Below are positions 60,844 to 64,000 of a DNA stretch of 64,000 bases, one piece after another. Under the pieces are notes generated by a model. That model saw only the letters and a program-made list of their open reading frames with translations, searched no databases and was not told the DNA's origin. Location: the NCBI RefSeq assembly GCF_003312875.1, contig NZ_CP015163.1, positions 6,882,001 to 6,946,000 on the forward strand. Direction: 5' to 3'. Made by a program: the position numbers and the translations under genes. The first letter of the stretch is position 1; every line of letters begins with the position of its first letter. Source of the DNA: Amycolatopsis albispora. GTDB lineage: Bacteria; Actinomycetota; Actinomycetes; Mycobacteriales; Pseudonocardiaceae.

Positions 60844-62282
60844 TGGAACGCCTGTTCGTCAACGGGTCCTTTGTGGACCCGGTAGCCGGTGAGACGTTCG
60901 AGACGCGGGCGCCACGCGACGGCAGCCTGCTCGCGGAAGTGGCTTCGGGGCAGAGCGAGGACGTCGACCTCGCGGTGCGTGCCGCCCGCCAGTCCTTTGA
61001 GGACGGACGATGGCGGTCGCAGCCGCCGGCCGCGCGCAAGCGCGTGCTGCTGAAGCTGGCGGAGTTGATGCGTGCCAACAGCGAGGAACTGGCACGCGTG
61101 GAGAGCATGGACACCGGCAAGCCGATCGGTGAGGCGAGCCGCGTCGACGTGGCCAAGGCGGCCGACACCTTCACCTGGTACGCGGAGGCGATCGACAAGG
61201 TCTACGGCGAGATCGCGCCCACCGGCGGCGACACGCTCGCGCTGGTCAGCCGCGAGCCGCTGGGCGTGATCGGCGCGGTGGTCCCGTGGAACTACCCGCT
61301 GATGATCACCTCGTGGAAGCTGGCGCCCGCGCTGGCCGCCGGGAACTCCGTGGTGCTCAAGCCGGCCGAGCAGTCGCCGCTGTCGGCGCTGGTGCTGGCC
61401 AGGCTGGCCGCCGAGGCCGGGCTGCCGGACGGCGTGCTCAACGTGGTGACCGGGTTCGGGGAGACCGCGGGCCGGGCGCTGGGACTGCACCCGGACGTGG
61501 ACAAGATCGCGTTCACCGGTTCGGCGCCGGTGGGCCGGGCGTTCCTCGGGTACGCCGCCGCGTCCAACGGCAAGCAGGTCTCCGTCGAGGCGGGTGGCAA
61601 GTCGCCGCAGCTGGTGCTGCCCGATGTGTCCGATGTGGACAAGGCGGCGGAGGCGATCGCCTGGGGCTTCTGCTACAACGCCGGGCAGACCTGCAACGCC
61701 GGGTCCCGGCTGGTGGTGCACTCGTCAATCGCCGCGGACCTGGTCGAAGCGGTGCGCAAGGTGCTGGCCGGGTTCACCGTCGGCGACCCGCTGGACCCGG
61801 CGACCACGCTCGGCCCGCTCATCGACGACACCCAGCTCGGCACCGTGCTCGGTTATCTCGACGTAGGCCGCGAGGAGGCGACAGTCGTCCACGGTGGACG
61901 GAGGCTGCACGAGGAAACCGGCGGCTGGTACGTCGAACCCGCCGTGCTGGAGGGCGTGCCGAACACCGCGACCGTGGCGCAGGAGGAGATCTTCGGCCCG
62001 GTGCTGGCCACCACCACCTTCGAGGAGCTGGACGAGGGCGTCCGGATCGCCAACGAAACGCGGTTCGGCCTGGCCGCCTCGGTGTGGACGGCCGACCTGC
62101 GCACCGCGCACCGGGTGGCCGCCCGGCTGCGGGCGGGCACGGTGTGGGTCAACACCTTCGACGCCAGCGACGTGATCACCCCGTTCGGCGGGTTCGGCGA
62201 AACCGGTGGCGGGCGCGACAAGTCGCTGCACGCGCTCGACGGCTACACCGGGCTCAAGACGACCTGGTTCGATCTGTCGTGA
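60843..62282 (+). CDS. Aldehyde dehydrogenase (NAD-dependent)
   Basis: A 479-residue ALDH. PWNYPLMITSWKLAPALAAGN and FTGSAPVGRAFL bind cofactor; the general base Glu is in VSVEAGGKSPQ and the nucleophile Cys in NAGQTCNAGSRL. The motif EEIFGPVL is present. It resembles the betaine/gamma-aminobutyraldehyde group. Start overlaps the previous stop as TGATG; the stop overlaps the next start as GTGA. It would oxidise an aldehyde made from the sugar-acid product. Confidence 0.92.
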   Translation: MERLFVNGSFVDPVAGETFETRAPRDGSLLAEVASGQSEDVDLAVRAARQSFEDGRWRSQPPAARKRVLLKLAELMRANSEELARVESMDTGKPIGEASRVDVAKAADTFTWYAEAIDKVYGEIAPTGGDTLALVSREPLGVIGAVVPWNYPLMITSWKLAPALAAGNSVVLKPAEQSPLSALVLARLAAEAGLPDGVLNVVTGFGETAGRALGLHPDVDKIAFTGSAPVGRAFLGYAAASNGKQVSVEAGGKSPQLVLPDVSDVDKAAEAIAWGFCYNAGQTCNAGSRLVVHSSIAADLVEAVRKVLAGFTVGDPLDPATTLGPLIDDTQLGTVLGYLDVGREEATVVHGGRRLHEETGGWYVEPAVLEGVPNTATVAQEEIFGPVLATTTFEELDEGVRIANETRFGLAASVWTADLRTAHRVAARLRAGTVWVNTFDASDVITPFGGFGETGGGRDKSLHALDGYTGLKTTWFDLS

Positions 62283-63334
62283 AAACGCGGGTGGAGTTCG
62301 GCATCGGGGCCACCGGCGCGCTGCCCGCGCTGGTCGATGACCTCGGGTACCGGCGCGCGTTCGTGGTCACCGACAACGGGTTGCGGGCCACCGGTGTGCT
62401 CGGGCGGGTGCTGCGAACGCTGGAACGCGCCGGAATTCCTTACGGCTGTTACGAAAGCGTGCGCGCCAATCCGTCGGTCTCGATCATCGAGGAGGGCGGG
62501 CAGGTGCTGCGTCGGTACGGCGAAGCCGCGGTGATCGGCGTCGGTGGTGGTTCGGCGCTGGACGCGGCCAAGGCGATTTCGCTGCAGGCGGCCGGGCCCG
62601 GTGCGGACGGCCAGCCGGTGATCGCCATCCCGACCACCGCGGGCACGGGCGCGGAGACCAACGGCTTCGGCGTGTTCGAGGACGCCGGGCGGAAGGTCTA
62701 CTGGGGACACGAGTCGGTCCGGCCGGTGGCCGTGGTGCTGGACCCGGAGCTGACCGTCGGGCTGCCGCCGCGGGTCACCGCGGTGACCGGCGTGGACGCG
62801 CTGGTGCACGGGATCGAGTCGCTGTCGTCGCCGCGTGCGGACTCGGAGTCGATCCGGTACGCGGGCCGGGCCATCGCGAAGGTGACGCGGTGGCTGCCGG
62901 TGGCCGTGCGGGACGGGGCGAACCTGGAGGCACGCGCGGGCATGCTGCTCGGCGCGCACCTGGCCGGGCTGGCGCTGACCAGGTCCGGGCTGGGCCTGGT
63001 GCACGGCTTCGGCCACGCGATCACCGCGCGGCTCGGCGTCTCGCACGGGCTGGCGCTCTCCGGCGTGCTGGAGCCGGTGATGCGGTATTCGGCGAGCGCG
63101 GCGGCGCCCGCGTACGCGCAGGTGGCGCTGGCCGGTGGGCACGGTTCGGCGCTCGGCCTGGCCGGTGAGCTGCTGGACCGGGTGGGCGTGCGGCCCACGC
63201 TCGCGCAGCTGGGCGTGACCCGTGAGCTGGTGCCGGAGCTGGCCGCGGCGGCGCTCGCGGATCCGGTCACCGACAACGCGCCGCTGCGGCCGAGCGACCA
63301 GGAGGCGATCGAGCTGCTCGCATCGGCGCTATGA
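62279..63334 (+). CDS. Iron-containing alcohol dehydrogenase family
   Basis: A 351-residue Fe-ADH. GVGGGSALDAAKAI and IPTTAGTGAETNGFGVFED bind NAD(P). Metal ligands fit Asp and His in GVDALVHGIES and His in GLVHGFGHAI. It is shorter than most and near the maleylacetate reductase and propanediol oxidoreductase lines. Start is GTG at 62279, sharing GTGA with the ALDH stop. With the two preceding enzymes it forms a catabolic set whose substrate is not known. Confidence 0.88.
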   Translation: MKTRVEFGIGATGALPALVDDLGYRRAFVVTDNGLRATGVLGRVLRTLERAGIPYGCYESVRANPSVSIIEEGGQVLRRYGEAAVIGVGGGSALDAAKAISLQAAGPGADGQPVIAIPTTAGTGAETNGFGVFEDAGRKVYWGHESVRPVAVVLDPELTVGLPPRVTAVTGVDALVHGIESLSSPRADSESIRYAGRAIAKVTRWLPVAVRDGANLEARAGMLLGAHLAGLALTRSGLGLVHGFGHAITARLGVSHGLALSGVLEPVMRYSASAAAPAYAQVALAGGHGSALGLAGELLDRVGVRPTLAQLGVTRELVPELAAAALADPVTDNAPLRPSDQEAIELLASAL

Positions 63335-63400
63335 GCCACTCGTGGGGCGGGCGACCATCTAGGATCGGGCGGGAGATCCGCGGTCGCTTGGAGGTACGCA

Positions 63401-64000
63401 GTGTCGGAGGAGCCACGCCGGCCGAGGCACGCCGCGCCGGACGAGTCCGGCGGTGGCTGGACCGAGCCGCCCGCGGACGGCGAGCCGGGCACCGGCTGGC
63501 GCCTGTCCCCGAACGTGCTCGGCGGCGGTGACCAGGCCCCCGAGGACGACCGAACCACCCACCACCCCGGGCGGCGCCCGGCGCAGGACCAGCCGACCGT
63601 GCAGGGCCTGCGTCCGGTGCAGCGCCAGGGCCCACCCAGCCAGCCGTTCGCGGCGCACGGTCAGGCCGCGGCACCGAGCCAGCAGGCGGGGCAGTCACCC
63701 ACCGGCCAGCCGTCGCAGACCAGCCAGCCCCCGCAGGCGGGGCAGCCCAGCCAGTCCCAGCGAACCGGCCAACCGAGCCAGTCGCAGCAGCCGAGCGCGC
63801 AGTCCGGGCAGCCGAGCAAGACCGGGCAGCCCAGCCAGCCGCAGGGGGTGCGTCCCGGCCAGGTGCCGCGCCGCCAGCCCCAGCAGCTCCAGCAGCCCGC
63901 GGGTGACCCGCAGCCGACCAGCGTCCTGGCCGCTCCTGCCCCCGCGACCCAGAGCATCACGCCACCCCCGCCGATGCCCGAGCCGAGCGGCCCGATGCAG
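63401..64000 (+). CDS. Pro/Gln/Ser-rich protein, 3' part outside the window (possible PknG N-terminus)
   Basis: The first 200 codons of a longer gene. GGAGG six bases before the GTG at 63401 sets the start. The visible part is disordered, with many GQPSQ, TGQPSQ and SQPPQ-like repeats and VRPGQVPRRQPQQL near the end. No rubredoxin or kinase motif is reached. Because glnX and glnH precede it in the usual order glnX-glnH-pknG, it could be the disordered N-terminus of PknG, but nothing in the visible sequence proves it. Confidence 0.6.
   Translation, partial: MSEEPRRPRHAAPDESGGGWTEPPADGEPGTGWRLSPNVLGGGDQAPEDDRTTHHPGRRPAQDQPTVQGLRPVQRQGPPSQPFAAHGQAAAPSQQAGQSPTGQPSQTSQPPQAGQPSQSQRTGQPSQSQQPSAQSGQPSKTGQPSQPQGVRPGQVPRRQPQQLQQPAGDPQPTSVLAAPAPATQSITPPPPMPEPSGPMQ

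Noticed and set aside
63401..64000. Firm naming of the last gene as pknG
   Set aside because: Only a disordered N-terminus is visible; neither the rubredoxin nor the kinase domain is reached.
1..64000. CRISPR arrays, transposons, prophage or rRNA genes
   Set aside because: No regularly spaced repeats, transposase motifs, phage structural genes or rRNA sequence were seen on reading both strands.

Overview
The window is GC-rich, densely packed DNA that looks like the chromosome of a filamentous actinomycete of the Pseudonocardiales, most like Amycolatopsis. Indications are a GlnX-GlnH pair, a DUF3558 lipoprotein beside type VII secretion-like proteins, an AfsA/ArpA gamma-butyrolactone locus, a SapB-type lanthipeptide cluster, frequent GTG starts, and ATGA or TGATG gene overlaps. 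This is a judgement from gene content; no database search was made. About 66 protein genes and one tRNA (Lys, TTT) are supported. I see no rRNA, CRISPR array, transposase or prophage.

Layout. 1-9.5 kb holds a cut-off secreted carboxylesterase, an RsbW-like ATPase, an alpha/beta-hydrolase relic without its triad, a MarR-controlled FAD oxidoreductase/SDR pair, an orphan PLP decarboxylase, an EamA exporter, a zinc-less SodC-like protein, an orphan HicB-like regulator and a tRNA-dihydrouridine synthase. 9.5-21 kb is a signalling and secondary-metabolism locus: AfsA-type butyrolactone synthase plus an NAD-dependent reductase, two ArpA-like TetR receptors, a SARP, a large LuxR (LAL) regulator and receptor-type operators. 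It ends in two translationally coupled PKS-like proteins whose KR, AT, KS and DH catalytic residues are replaced or deleted although both frames are open.

21-29 kb is mostly housekeeping: PhoU, an LCP cell-wall ligase with a very long proline-rich cytoplasmic arm, a diguanylate cyclase, PlsC, TetR, tRNA-Lys, an MDMPI-like protein and a RibD-like reductase. 29-36 kb is a run of three secreted proteins: a two-domain laccase, a 1318-residue ThuA/discoidin/sugar-dehydrogenase/PKD/DUF1080 protein, and a cupredoxin with four Ig-like repeats. The last two share an apparently unnamed two-cysteine module, so the set may form an extracellular copper redox system acting on sugars. 36-39 kb holds a membrane-anchored Hsp70 with an ectodomain, a TIM-barrel protein and a TetR.

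39-42 kb is an ornithine-lipid-like operon (olsB, olsA, dedA) and a small ArsR/membrane pair. 42.6-48.9 kb is a complete class III lanthipeptide cluster (LanKC, SapB-like precursor, two ABC transporters). 49-51.9 kb is a tightly coupled type VII secretion-like substrate operon. 52-56 kb holds a TPP enzyme, CspA with a structured leader and a two-component system. From 56.4 kb come GlnX and GlnH, then a four-gene IclR catabolic unit (enolase-superfamily enzyme, ALDH, Fe-ADH), then the start of a Pro/Gln-rich protein that could be a displaced PknG.
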